In this document: positions 24,081 through 35,080 of the stretch, in pieces
Numbering within the stretch: position 1 is the first letter of the stretch
How the letters are laid out: the number at the start of each line of letters is the position of its first letter
Source: Oscheius onirici
Lineage: Eukaryota > Nematoda > Chromadorea > Rhabditida > Rhabditidae
DNA: 64,000 bases
Assembly (NCBI GenBank): GCA_932521025.1
Contig: OW051469.1
Location: forward strand, 6,646,398 to 6,710,397
Direction of reading: 5' to 3'
Translations under genes and position numbers: made by a program
The notes under the pieces: model-generated
Databases searched by the model: none
What the model saw: the letters and a program-made list of their open reading frames with translations, nothing else
Told to the model about the DNA's origin: nothing

Positions 24081-25867
24081 CTAGGAAGGAAGAAGACGTT
24101 GAAGGGCATCGTAGGATCGAATGCTCATCTGATGGTACTTGGTCAGATGGACGGCGAAACGGGCTCGGGCGTGGAAGGATTGATCGCAGTGGTCGCAATG
24201 ATACGGCTTCACGTCTTAACCTTCTTTGTATGCTAACAACAAAAGAACCAACCGTTGTGTGTATTGAGATGATCCTCGAGTAGACCTTTTGTCGTGAAAG
24301 CCTTGGAACAGCCGTCAAATGTGCATTTGTGCTTTTTCGTTCTCACCGTCTCCTTGTAAGCTTTAGCGTGAACCTAAAATGGAATGTTGCTGGAAAAAAT
24401 GTATTTTACAGCTTTGATGTGCTTCTTCAAGTTATACAAATCCTTCAGTTTTGAGTCACATTGTCTACATGTGAATCCGGCTGAAAAGAGTTTTTATAAT
24501 GAAAAAAAAATCGAAATACCTTCAGATTGTATGACTTCTTCTTTAGGAACGGCTTGTAAAAAAAGCTGATTGCGTTCCGATTCCTGTTCACTCAACGGCT
24601 CCTGAATCGTCTCGTCGAGCTGACCATGTTCATCCGGATTGCCTTCTTGACTGATCGTGTCGTCTTCTAACGTGGAAACTACAGCTTCTTCTGATGGCTC
24701 TGAAAAATTTGGTCTTTTTTTACTGAATATAGTGTCAACCTTTTCCGGGATCTGGATCTGAATGGAACGTCGAAAAATGAGTCTCCAGATCGGGCAAGAG
24801 GACACGGACTTCGCAGTCGACCATTGGACACTTTATTCCGGTCGTATGAGTGCTGGAATCTTCTGTAAAACCAGTAAATAAAGAACGTACTGTTCGATGT
24901 GTTGTTCCAGAGCCGCGAAATTGTCCGTCTGGTAGTCACAGTGGCTGCAATTGTTAAGAAGTTTCGGTTTTTTCGCAGGACGAGGGGCATTCAATGTTTC
25001 TATTGAATGACAGTCGGCCAGATGACGTCTGAAAATATGAGGATTTGACTGGCGGCTTTCATTTTCATCGATCATTTGAGACATAACATGACCAGCAACA
25101 GCTTCGTTCTTTTCATATTCGGCTTTGGTCTCCAAAATAAAAAAATAAGTAGAAAAAGTTCGCTTACTTGAGATGCCTCTTCTGGAGAGTTATGTTGCAG
25201 CCGGGAACTGTGCATTTCATTCCGAGAACGTGATTCGTTACAATGTGACTCTTCAAACTTGAAAGAACCTAAAACAGTTAGCTGAGAAAGTTATTAGAAA
25301 AAAAATACTAACATTAAACTCGCGTTTACAAACTTCACAAACGTGAATCAGTCGATGCATCTCCTTTATATGCTTCCTCTGCTCACTCAACGTATTGAAA
25401 ACGTCTTCGCACAGTTTGCACTTGAAACGGCCTTCCGTGTGACGCACCAGAATGTGCCTTCTAATTTTGTTGGGAAACGTCGCCGAATAATCGCATTCTG
25501 GGCATCTGAAACTTGCTTTTTTGGGGAGAAGAAAGAATATTTACTTGTGTACAGCTCCTCGCTCTTTTCTTCTTTGTTTAGCATCATTTCTTCGCAGTTC
25601 TTGATATGCCTTGCTTCCCTTCTTCGGCAGCTGTCTTCGTCTTCCGCCTTTTCTCTCATCGACAGATTCATCATCATGGCCGTCGGAATCTGAAAACTGA
25701 TTTTATACCCAAAAATGATACGAAACTGACAAATTTCGAGGTTTTCCGAGTCAATTTCAGATGTAGACGGACCACCATCGCTGTCTAAAAGCAGTTTTTT
25801 TTAGAAAGAAACAGTAAATTTAGACCTGGAAAGATGGAATAGAGATCGAGATGTTTTACCGTCGCAT
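24081..25867 (-). CDS. C2H2 zinc-finger protein (F56D1.1-like)
   Basis: Start ATG at 25867 ([20 protein letters not shown]). An acidic/basic N-terminus ([20 protein letters not shown]) precedes fingers read across several exons: [85 protein letters not shown], an acidic linker ([20 protein letters not shown]), [40 protein letters not shown] and [21 protein letters not shown] ends at 24081. It is presumably a nuclear nucleic-acid-binding protein. It lies about 250 bases downstream of the IL-17R-like stop, and an acceptor precedes its ATG, fitting the last gene of an operon. The homology to C. elegans F56D1.1 rests on gene order and family, recalled from memory. Confidence 0.85.
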
Positions 25868-26114
25868 CCATACATTCGACGTTACTTTCTGAAATTCCGT
25901 ATTTTTTTTTGAATATAATAGTTCGGAAATAAGCGGGCGAATCGACACGAGAAACGAAGAAAAGAGCAAATCCACGAATGTTTATTGAAAATGACACGGA
26001 AGGAAAGTCTAAATCTAGCTAGCGATGAAAATGTTGATATTGGGGATAAATTACCATTCTGACCCGATTTGGGAAGCAAAAAAATGAGAGAAAGCACAGC
26101 AAACTGGGAGGAAA

Positions 26115-28400
26115 TCAATCAGAATCGGAGCTGGAATCATCTCTGGCTAAAAGATCGAAAACGGCTGTTTCGGGCTCAGCAACCTCGTCGGGCGGCAAAA
26201 GATCCATTTCATGGCAGAGGAGAGCCTGCTCTTCTTTATTTTGGGCTACTTTTTTGTGTTGAAGCGACAGATTTATAGAATTTCGTCTTTCCTTCTTCTA
26301 AAGTTACTTTTCTGATGTTTTTGGGGCTAACTCACCTCGTTGAAACGATTCTGAGCCCAGTTCGGACTCTTTTCCATCAGTTGCCTCATGCTTTCTATAG
26401 CGGCGTTCAATGCACTCACAGATAACAGACAGTTCTCGACAGAGAGATGATTTCCTCCAGTGTCAAAACTGTTTTGGATGGACAGAAGCAGCTCTCCAAC
26501 TTGATCAGGAACTGAAAGTTATTTTAAATTTCCTCAAAACCTTTTTACGCTCGAAAGTGGGCAAGTTGAGTATTGCCAAGTGTCTCGGAATGCTCGGTGA
26601 GTAGGGCAAAACAACGAGGTGGAATCTGCGTCGACTGCAGATGTCCGTTGACCATTCCTGAACAAATTTTCACAATATTTTAACCCCTAACTTACGTTGA
26701 AAACGATATCACAAGAAATGTTGAATGTGTCTGGATAAGGTCGTCTCTGAATAAGTTCTTTTCCTTCAAGGAGGAGTCCTGTCAGCGGAGAGACGACAAT
26801 CAAGACAGCATCGGCTTTCTTGATCGAATCTACGAGCCAGACAGCTGGACGAGCTCCTAGAAGAAATTTTAGAAACAAAAAGAGTGCAAATTACCAAGAG
26901 AAGTCAAGTCTCGCTGATCGATGGTCACACTGACGGAATTTGAGGCTTCCAACAGTGAAACCAGCTCCATCACAACGTAGGAATGCTCTTCACAGTCGTC
27001 CGAATAAACTACGTGAACCTGTACCAGTATTTTGTTCAGTTCATTTTGCTTCACTCACCTTTTTGATATCTCGCAGCTCCAATTCAGTGATCGATGGTCG
27101 AATCAGACGTCGTCTGGCGTACAGAATCGAAGAAACACCGACAACCAGTATCAGACAAATGGCTAGGTTTCTACATCGACTTGTTAGGAGGTAAAACTAA
27201 CCGAGAACCATAAAAACGACACCGAGGCCAGAATCACGAATAGTTCTCAGACCTTTCCACGAAAACGACGCCGCGTCTTCTGGCAGAGTGAAGTTGAGAT
27301 GTGTATGGACGCAAGTAACACAGCCAGATACGCTCGAATCACACAGAAGAGTGCAGTCGTGGCGTTGAATGTACGCATAGGCCGAGTACTGACCCTGAGC
27401 AGCATTTTGCCACTAAACTTTCGCTTATTTTCCTCGCAGTGGCTAGCCTACCTTTACTCCAGTGGTAGGGTGCAACACTTCGTAAGAGTCGACCTTTTTG
27501 ACGCCGTTTCCAGAAATATCAAAAACAGTCAATACGATCGAGCGAACTGGAAATGTTTTAGAACTTTTTGTCAAATTCTTACCTTGCAGTTCTTTTGGAT
27601 ACGAGACCCTAAACCAGACGCCGTCTGTTTCTGTCAAATCGACAAACAGAACTGGAGACCATTGAAAGTTGGTTTGATTTTTCGGATCGTAAAACTTGGC
27701 AATTGAGGGAAAGAGCTGCGTTTCTGGAGGAGAAGTAAGAAGGAACGTTTCTCTACAAGTTGCAAGCCTTTTCTCTCTCAAAAAGTCTATTTTACCTGCA
27801 ATTTTGAGGATAAACTGTCACGTTTATGTAATATTGGGAGAGGCTGTAAAGCCGGAAGCATGTGTAGCCGAAAATAAGCGGAATGTCGGCTTGAGAAGGC
27901 CCAACAGTCAGACCACGACAAGGCCAACGCCAAACACCATCGACGACCATTTTCGAAGCGTCATGGCAGTAAACGTCCTCAGAATCAGGAGCATGCAAAC
28001 AGTGAAGACGAACAAAAATGCCCGTGACTTCAGCGTGAGCCATAATCGAGATGTTCAGCTCGACGTGGGGAAGACTGAAGAGGTTTTCATCAAATCTTTG
28101 ATGTTCTTACGTGTGGGTCGTTTGAATGTTAGCCAGCGGTAAGAGATCTATAGAAAGAAGACCGGAGGAGCAAGGTTTAGGCTCTGACGAGAACTCTAAA
28201 GATGATTTGATTCGTATTTCCGTTTCAATACCTTTGGCCAGTTCATCCTGCTTCTGGATGCATTCTCCCGAACTGTTTAAAATTTTGAAGGTGGGAGTAG
28301 AATTGGACAATTTACCACGAATATCAACATTTGAATAACAAGAGCCCGTTGAGCGGACTAGAGGAAGGGAAATGACAAAAATGAGCAAAGATATTTTCAT
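26115..28400 (-). CDS. ilcr-1: Interleukin-17 receptor-like protein with SEFIR domain (ILCR-1-like)
   Basis: Start ATG at 28400 gives a signal peptide (MKISLLIFVISLPLVRSTGS). The extracellular part is cysteine-bearing (for example FVRLHCLHAPDSEDVYC, GYTCFRLYSLSQYYINVTVY, HDCTLLCDSSVSGCVTCVH). One membrane helix follows (LAICLILVVGVSSILYARRR). The cytoplasmic SEFIR domain reads VHVVYSDDCEEHSYVVMELV, SVSVTIDQRDLTSLG, PAVWLVDSIKKADAVLIVVS. The tail ends VFDLLARDDSSSDSD and TGA at 26115. SEFIR domains signal by homotypic contact with Act1-type adaptors; in C. elegans ILCR-1/ILCR-2 transmit ILC-17.1 signals in neurons. Position between mrps-16 and the zinc-finger gene supports orthology to F56D1.2/ilcr-1. 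Several short introns are present. Confidence 0.88.
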
Positions 28401-28918
28401 GCTTGAGCCGTTTGTGTCTGAAAGGACGCTGAATAAAGGCAAAACTAAACGGCTTGCCTGGGATTCTTCTTTTTCTTCAGAAGATTCTTGTTGCGTAGTT
28501 AAAGCTGTTTGTTGATTGTCTCGTGCGCGAATAAATGTCTTCGGATGAATGGGGAAGAGGCCAGAAAGTCCTAAAACCTTAACTGCGAAATGTACAGTCA
28601 AACCTAATAATTCGAGAACTGGGACGGAAATGTGTGCGTTTCTCTCTCCAATCCAATACTTCAATCGGCCGAAATTCAAGGCGATTAGCTTCTCGTTGTT
28701 CGTATTTGGCAGAGGGTCAAAAGTTCCGACCTATAATTCCAGTGATTTTTAAAAACAAATTGAAAGCATACCTGTTCAAGAATGTTACTTTCGTAGCGAC
28801 GACCAAGAGCACGGTCGGGAAAGATGCAAATATGGTAGAAGGGGCGATTTGTACAGCCGAAAAGAGCCAATCCGATTGAGGGACGTCCGTAGTACTTGGG
28901 GATAACCAATTTACGCAT
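28397..28918 (-). CDS. mrps-16: Mitochondrial small-subunit ribosomal protein bS16m
   Basis: The start ATG is at 28918 (MRKLVIPKYYGRPSIGLALF). The ribosomal S16 signature follows: GCTNRPFYHICIFPDRALGR, ILEQVGTFDPLPNTNNEKLI, ALNFGRLKYWIGERNAHISV, LELLGLSGLFPIHPKTFIRA. Introns are near 28771-28732 and 28602-28570 (33 bases). The tail (QQTALTTQQESSEEKEESQ) is nematode-like. No stop codon is met in the straight frame before the ATG of the next gene. Removing a GC-AG intron (28457-28418) would place TGA at 28399-28397, overlapping that ATG. The protein joins the mitochondrial small ribosomal subunit. It is the first gene of the three-gene minus-strand cluster. Confidence 0.88.
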
Positions 28919-30027
28919 TCTTCTTCGGCAATCCGAGCGGCATACACGCTTCGGAAATTCTGAAAACCATATTTTGAAATTGACCAGAAAGAAATTGCAG
29001 AAAAAGGTGAAAAATGAGAAACAGAAAAAAGGTCACATCTTTTCAAACAGTTAAAGCGAGTGTCCAGCTACGAAATTGGGCGGGGCGATTCTACTGTATG
29101 TTGCCGCGGGAGTTCAAAATGATTTTATTCCAAAAACAACGAAAACAACGTTTTTGACTGAATTTTTAATGTTTTCTCTAGTGTTTTTCCTTGTAAGCTG
29201 TCCATTTGAGCACAACTAATCAAAAACGTGCCAGAAACTATCAAAAAAAAGCAAATAGGTCTTTAAAAATACACTTTCTGGGGAACATCGTAGAAAGTCG
29301 GCCTTTCCGTCCATTTTTCTTGTAATTTTTTATTACTTTCACTTCAAATGACCTTTCTTGACATCACTTTACAAGAAACAACAAAAATGGAGCTGAAATC
29401 GTCGAAAAATTGATAAAAATCCAAGGTTTGTCAGCTTTTCTTGCGTTTCGCGCTATTTTATTGGAATTGTGCGCACCAACTTAGTGCTAACGTTCCCAGT
29501 AGCTGGACTCTCGCTTTAAATTTAACCGCCGGTCGACATTTTTTGCCGCCAAATTTTGCGCTGAACTTTTTTTTTCTTTTCCATCGTGCTGCCTCTTTTT
29601 CCTGTATTCTTTTTGTTTTTATAGCGTAAATTTTGTTCGGAAACAGGGACATATCTGTAAAACAACAGCAAACCAAAATACTCAAATATGGTATTGCTTT
29701 TTGTCTTTTCATTGCTTCGCAAAGAGATGTTTCCCATCTCTATAGGATTTTTGAAAGAAGGGCAAAAAAACGGATACTTTTCAACGAGAACACAGCATCC
29801 CAGCTGTAAATAACGCGAATGAACTGGCTGCCTCTGCCATGCTCTGCTCATTGCTCTCCTCCTACGTTTCCTACTTTTTATTTTCCATTCAAATTCAACA
29901 TCGATTATACAAATGTTGTTCGATTTAGTCAACTAACTTTGTTGATGAAAAGTAGATGTCTTTCGCTGAAATCTTTTTCTCCCTCGTGATATCACATTTT
30001 CGAATTGCTGATTCGTCATTTTCAGCT
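28919..30027. promoter_or_regulatory. Upstream interval between mrps-16 operon and RanBP3-like gene
   Basis: About 1.1 kb, AT-rich, with no convincing coding frames. It must hold the divergent promoters of the mrps-16 operon and the RanBP3-like gene. A TTTTCAG acceptor ends at 30025, three bases before the next start, as for a trans-spliced or 5' UTR exon. Confidence 0.5.
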
Positions 30028-31414
30028 ATGGCAGATTCGACGGTCAAGTCATCTGAAGGCGTGCTACGCCCATCTCTTCTATCGGCTAAAGCTGATGCCA
30101 TGTGGACTGCAAGTACGTTTTTTATAAATTCTATGCAATGCCGCTCTTTTCAGGCAAGGAGCAATTCCAAAACTCGGGAAAGATCATATCCATGGGAGCA
30201 ATCAAGCTGAAGACAAAGACATTTTCCGAAGTTTCTGCCAATGCGGCGAAGAAAGAAGAAGACGCCAGCGAGGCTGTGAAGCCCAAGTTCATTTTCGGTC
30301 AAAACGTCGCCTCCCGTCTCATTCAGAGCGGGCAACCGCCGAAGGTCCCCTCTTCCGATGGAGAAGAAGTCAAGAAAATAGCCGACCTCTTTAAAGGAGG
30401 TGAAAAGAACGCTATCAAAGCTCAGGTTTGTCGTACGCGTTGTTCTCTAAACACACCGAATCTAGACTTTCGAGGATTTTAAAAAGGAGGCAGCACTGAT
30501 TGCTGCTAAGGAGAAGGACGAACATGAGAAGAATCTGCCAACGACGAGCGTGATCGAAGTCAAAACAGGCGAAGAAGAAGACCACGTTCTTTTCCAAACG
30601 GGCTGCAAACTACACGTCTTCGATAAGCAGCAGAAGATCTGGATGGAAAAAGGAATGGCCGTCATGAAGATCAGCAAACGATACGACGAGGAAGAAGAAC
30701 ATTACCGGATTAGTAAGTTTCTTTTATTCTTTGGTAGCTGAGCGTGATGCTATCCAGAGAGCCGTTTTTCTTGCTATAAACATTGTTTCAGTTGCTCGTA
30801 CAACCGGCATTCATAAGCTGGTGATCAATTCGCCCGTCTTCCCCGACATGATACTGGAACGAGTGGACCAGAAGAGACTGAAGATCAGCGCAATGGGAGC
30901 TGACGAGCCGCCTTCCCTACAAATATTTCTCGTCACATTCAGTTTTACGGTACATTTTGTTTCGTCGCTATTCATACAAAACTTCAGAACTCGGAGCTGT
31001 CGATTGACGGTGCCTGGAATACGCTTCAGAATCTGATCAACAAGTGCAAACAGGACAACACGAATAGGAAACGGAAGGCCTCGGAAGTGGAACAAGTATC
31101 CGAAGTAGAAGCGAAAATGGAGAAGACGGATATAGACGATTCCGATCAGGAAGGAAATAAGGTGGGCAGCTCCAAATTTTGCTTTTTACTTTTTACAGTT
31201 TTTTACTTCCGGAGTTTTGTGGTAGAAAACTGAAAGAAATGTCCTATTTTTGTAGTTTCCCACCTTTTTACTGTTAACTTTGCTTTATATGTTCCAGACT
31301 GGCGGCTTCGAAGACGAGCAGTCCGCCTCCTCCGTAGAGCCCTCCGACGCTCAGGACCCTGCTCTCGACACCGACGAACAGACCAATTCCGATGCCGGAA
31401 CCGACAGCAACTAG
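30028..31414 (+). CDS. RanBP3-like protein with Ran-binding domain
   Basis: Start ATG at 30028 (MADSTVKSSEGVLRPSLLSA). The N-terminal half is low-complexity, with FIFGQNVASRLIQSG and DLFKGGEKNAIKAQTFEDFK. The RanBD1 domain follows: SVIEVKTGEEEDHVLFQTGC, KLHVFDKQQKIWMEKGMAVM, YRIIARTTGIHKLVINSPVF, NSELSIDGAWNTLQNLINKC. A basic motif (NRKRKASEVE) looks like a nuclear localisation signal, and a long acidic Asp/Glu/Ser tail ends with TAG at 31412-31414. RanBP3 binds RanGTP and acts as a cofactor in CRM1-dependent nuclear export. Six short introns are predicted; the last (about 31162-31296) contains a repeated 59-base element. Confidence 0.88.
31207..31265. repeat. 59-base dispersed repeat, copy 1 (inside RanBP3-like intron)
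   Basis: Begins TTCCGGAGTTTTGTGGTAGA and ends GTAGTTTCCCACCT. It is identical over 59 bases to 32363-32421. The ends carry short imperfect complementarity (GTGGTAGAAAACT against AGTTTCCCACC). Confidence 0.85.
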
Positions 31415-33784
31415 CTAATCATCTCTCCAATTTTAACCGTATTGTCATTTTACCGTTTCCGAATTAACTGTGATCTCCCAATTTGCCTCTCACTTAATTT
31501 TCAAGTTAACCTCTTACGGAACTGACCGACGGAAAAGGCAGAGTCACCAATCAATCACCGGCAAAATATCGGAGAGTAAGTCTAGGAAAAAATTAGAATA
31601 CATTCCCGTCTCTTCCAAAAAATGCTGGAGCCGGACCGAGAGGGAAGCATCTGTCGACCACATTGCAGCAATTGAGACGGTAAGGTTATTCCAACTGTTT
31701 CTTGAAGTCTTACTTGTAACATTTCAGACCTAATAACGATAGCAATTACAACGGGAAATACTTGACGAAAGCCGGTTACAAAATGTCGAACTTGAGAGCA
31801 GATAGAACCAAGCCAGCCAATGGAAGAGAAGGTAGAGTATAGCTGCGGAAACTTACGAACATAATTCTTACAAACTGCTGTAGTTTATGTGTTATACACA
31901 CATTTTGTTCTTCTTCCGATCGCGAAGCCTGGCCCCACCTACTGCTCCCTTTCCCTCTTCATAGTGAGTCCCCAAATGTACTCCCTTCCCCTCGTCTTCC
32001 CTGTCAGACAAGCACGATCTGTGATGACAGCTACGCATTCCGTTATCAAACTCGTGAATTTCGCTGGAAATCTTTTTTTCTAATCTCTGGGAAAGAGACA
32101 ATACTCGCCTTTCTCCAGGCTCGTGATTGCAAGCATCACATGGCCAACTTAACTACAGCAGCTAGCAAAACACAAAAATATTGCTGATGTAGCAACATTT
32201 CTGAAATTGAGCGTGTTGAGATAAAGAGAGCCGACAGTGACTCTCTCTCTTAGTGATAAGGGACAAGAGACACGTGGTCGCTACTGGACAAGACAGTAAA
32301 AGGGCGACTCATCTCTCTGAAAATGAAGGGGCAAAACTAATCCTTGTCTTTGTACTTCTGGGTTCCGGAGTTTTGTGGTAGAAAACTGAAAGAAATGTCC
32401 TATTTTTGTAGTTTCCCACCTATTTTGGTAAACAATACTCTTTAAATAGAAAACACAGTCAATGTACCATAATAGTATCGACAGAAGATCATTAGACCAG
32501 GAGAACAGTAACTTCGTTCAACCTGGAATCGTCCTCAAACACATTCCAGTTCCGAACCAACACTATGACAGCTAGAACATCCATCGAAACCAGACGTCCA
32601 GAAATAGAAGAAGCCATAGAATACTTTTCCTTTTTGGAAAGAAGTCCCGTGACCGACGGTGTCTTTGCTCCGAATGATATCTGCCAGTGGTCAGTCCGAT
32701 TGTCAGCGTAGACGAGATAGCCGGGGGTTAGACTGAAGAGCGATCATTGGAACTGCTACACTTCGTCGAAAGTAACCAGAAAAAAAAAGGGGCTAGCGGT
32801 GATAGCAGCCTATTTTGGAGACAACTGTGACCAGTGTTTTTGCCCAGCAAAAGACAGCTCCCCCATCTCTACAAATGTTTCAATTTATGTGTAGTCAACA
32901 GGAATCTGTTGATTCTCTCCAGATCACCCACCTGTTTTCACCCCAGTATTTACAGGTAGTAGTTGTTTGTTCTGAAAACTGCAACTGGCTTATCACGCGA
33001 TCAATTTCTAGCACTTTTTCTTGTTCTTTAATCGAAAGGACACTCTTTTTCAACCCACCCATATCCAGCGAACGGTATCGCCGGTTCGCTCGCTCCATCT
33101 CAGAGAGACCCCACGTGAGTTCTTTTTTCGTTGAAAGAGATCTCTTTTTCCTGCTCTCATCCGTCTGATCTTTTTACGGTTTTCTCGACTTTGAATCCGT
33201 AACAGATGTTTAAAATCATCACTTGTCTTTTGTATGATCCATATAATCTTTTGAATTGACTCTTCCTGTCTACGACAGAATCATCCCTACCTCTCCAAGT
33301 ATTTTGTTTTCTTGTAGTTATGACCCCCTGACGTTCTCTTCAACAATCTCATCTGCTTACTCCTTCTATGAATGTACCCGTCCAGCAAACCAACGCAATC
33401 AGTCTGCAATAAAAGTTCCGCCGTCTGCAGATACTGAACAGGAGTTTGCGTCAGAGAGTCAGGCCGATGGCTACCGCGCTGGCCTCCGCGATAAGGCATC
33501 GGGAGGCGGGGTCGTTGTTGATATAAAGGAGCACAGTCGTCTTGCAAGAAGTCTCTACGCACACACCTCTTTTTCCCCTACTATGATTCACATTAGCATG
33601 CATTACTACGGAGACACACACGATCTTCAACGTAGCCGTTGTATTCACGAGCTCAGGAGAATGGCTCGTCGACGAACACAAACTGTGTGACACTTTGTTT
33701 GTTTCCTTCATTTTGAAATGGTATGTTTTCTGTCAAAGACCTATAGAAACTGTCCTCTTTTCAGTTACCATCCATGATGGAACA
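31415..33784. other. Gene-poor interval of about 2.4 kb
   Basis: Open stretches such as 32815-33168 and 33256-33690 (plus) show no family features. The interval holds copy 2 of a 59-base repeat. The right end, with a GT at about 33721 and an acceptor ending near 33765, looks like a 5' UTR intron for the next gene. Confidence 0.45.
32363..32421. repeat. 59-base dispersed repeat, copy 2 (intergenic)
   Basis: Identical over 59 bases, same orientation, to the copy at 31207-31265. Flanks differ, so this is a dispersed element rather than a segmental duplication of the gene. Confidence 0.85.
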
Positions 33785-34378
33785 ATGGTAGCTTCGTCTC
33801 GGAGTCTTGTACACATTGGAAATTCTGTATATACTGTACAAAGAAGTCTCTCTCTCCCGTTCAAAATCCCAACAACCTCTTACAAATCTCCGAAGGGATC
33901 TCTTCAAAGACTACTAAAGAATTCTAGCAATAAAACTCTTATTAGTACAAGCTCGCTAGACAGTGGGAGAAAACTGCTTCCATCCCGCCGTGTCAGTTTT
34001 GCCATAGTTTTCTCAAGGTAACAGTGGCTCTAGAAAGTCGGTGACAGACAGTCTGGGGAACGTGAAATTCACACGGATAGGATGAAAGAACTGGAGCTTG
34101 AAGAAATCAGAAAACCAAGTGACCATCCGTGTCATACTGACGTTTTCGGAGACCGGAACGAGAGATTTACATGGGAAGTAATATCTGTACTTACTTTCTT
34201 TCATATTTACTTTGATTAGGAAATCACACTGCAAAACGAATTGTTGAAGGGGCGACGAAGAGACAAGAACTATTAGTATTCCTCAACTTTCGATTTATAA
34301 TGTTAAGATTAGCCTTTCCAATGTTCTAGCAATCTCAAGATACCGACCAATGATGCGGCTTTTGCTGACAACTACTGA
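33785..34378 (+). CDS. Putative PP1-docking protein, RVSF motif; in-frame TGA may shorten it
   Basis: I do not recognise the family. The frame from ATG 33785 (MVASSRSLVHIGNSVYTVQR) carries a Ser/Lys-rich segment (TSYKSPKGSLQRLLKNSS) and SRRVSFAIVF. This matches the RVxF docking motif for protein phosphatase 1, with hydrophobic residues following as in known regulators. A predicted 30-base intron (34019-34048) leads to RQSGEREIHTDRMKELELEE, RNERFTWEEITLQNELLKG and RRRDKNY. A second junction gives YNLKIPTNDAAFADNY, then TGA at 34376-34378. Protein-like sequence resumes in the same frame after that stop once the GTAAG intron at 34389 is removed (see next entry). Three exons joining in phase favours a real gene. 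Confidence 0.5.
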
Positions 34379-34805
34379 AGACGTTTTTTGTAAGTTACTT
34401 TTCCACAAATTGCTTTTATTTTCACAAGCTGTGAGAGTGCTTCCTCAAGCGCTCCTCAGCGATTCTACCAAGGCCAGAATCTACTGTGGAAAGAAGAGGA
34501 TTCCAATCCCAGAACTGCGACACAGCGGGATTGTCAAGTCAACACTCATGGCTCCGCCAGCGCTGCTCGTCTCTACAGTGATTCCACCAAGTCAAGCAGC
34601 CGTCTACCCGAGCAATAATACAACCCCAATCAAGAAGATGTCTTCGCTACTTGGATTAGGATGTCACCTGCTGGATGAGAAGAAACTGGGCAGTGGTGGA
34701 GACCTGAGAGCGGCGAAGGATTCCAAGAAACTACGGTTTCTACATGATACCCCTCGATTCCGTCAAAATAAACTTAAACTTTTCTCCACAAAATGGTTTT
34801 CCTAG
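34350..34805 (+). CDS. Uncertain coding exon(s) downstream of the RVSF gene
   Basis: Two frames compete here. One runs from ATG 34350 (MMRLLLTTTEDVF) to TAG 34803-34805, with an optional 39-base intron at 34389-34427. The other is in phase with the upstream RVSF gene apart from one TGA. It gives CESASSSAPQRFYQGQNLLW and KEEDSNPRTATQRDCQVNTH, and ends LPEQ with TAA at 34616-34618. The second has more natural hydrophilic composition. Either this is a separate gene, or it is the 3' part of the RVSF gene disrupted by a nonsense codon. I cannot decide without transcripts. Confidence 0.35.
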   Translation: MMRLLLTTTEDVFCKLLFHKLLLFSQAVRVLPQALLSDSTKARIYCGKKRIPIPELRHSGIVKSTLMAPPALLVSTVIPPSQAAVYPSNNTTPIKKMSSLLGLGCHLLDEKKLGSGGDLRAAKDSKKLRFLHDTPRFRQNKLKLFSTKWFS

Positions 34806-34863
34806 TTCTACCTTGTTCAAAACTATAGTTTCGATGTTTTTGTTCCAGAGTCACTTCGCAATA

Positions 34864-35080
34864 TGGTCTGTTCAAAAAGAAGAGGGATTACCGTAAGATT
34901 TTAGCTCTTCCCTTCGAGACCCATTTAGCACACAAACATTGGATAATCAGCCAACATATTCCAAAGTTCGCTGCGTACCTTTCGAATTTGTTGGCTGAAT
35001 ATCCAATGTTTGTGTGCTAAATGGGTCTCGAAGGGAAGAGCTAAAATCTTACGGTAATCCCTCTTCTTTTTTGAACACCA
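34864..35080. mobile_element. Palindromic MITE with TA flanks (Tc1/mariner-like)
   Basis: An almost perfect hairpin of about 217 bases. The left end TGGTCTGTTCAAAAAG and right end TTTTTTGAACACCA are complementary, and the arms match over roughly 80-90 bases, including GGGATTACCGTAAGATTTTA and its complement. A TA dinucleotide flanks both ends, as expected of Tc1/mariner insertion. It carries no coding capacity. It shares its ends with the element at 36811-37032. Confidence 0.85.

Noticed and set aside
33256-33690. 144-codon plus-strand frame before the RVSF gene
   Set aside because: Opposite-strand frames of similar length overlap, no family features appear, and no splice phase joins it to the next exon.
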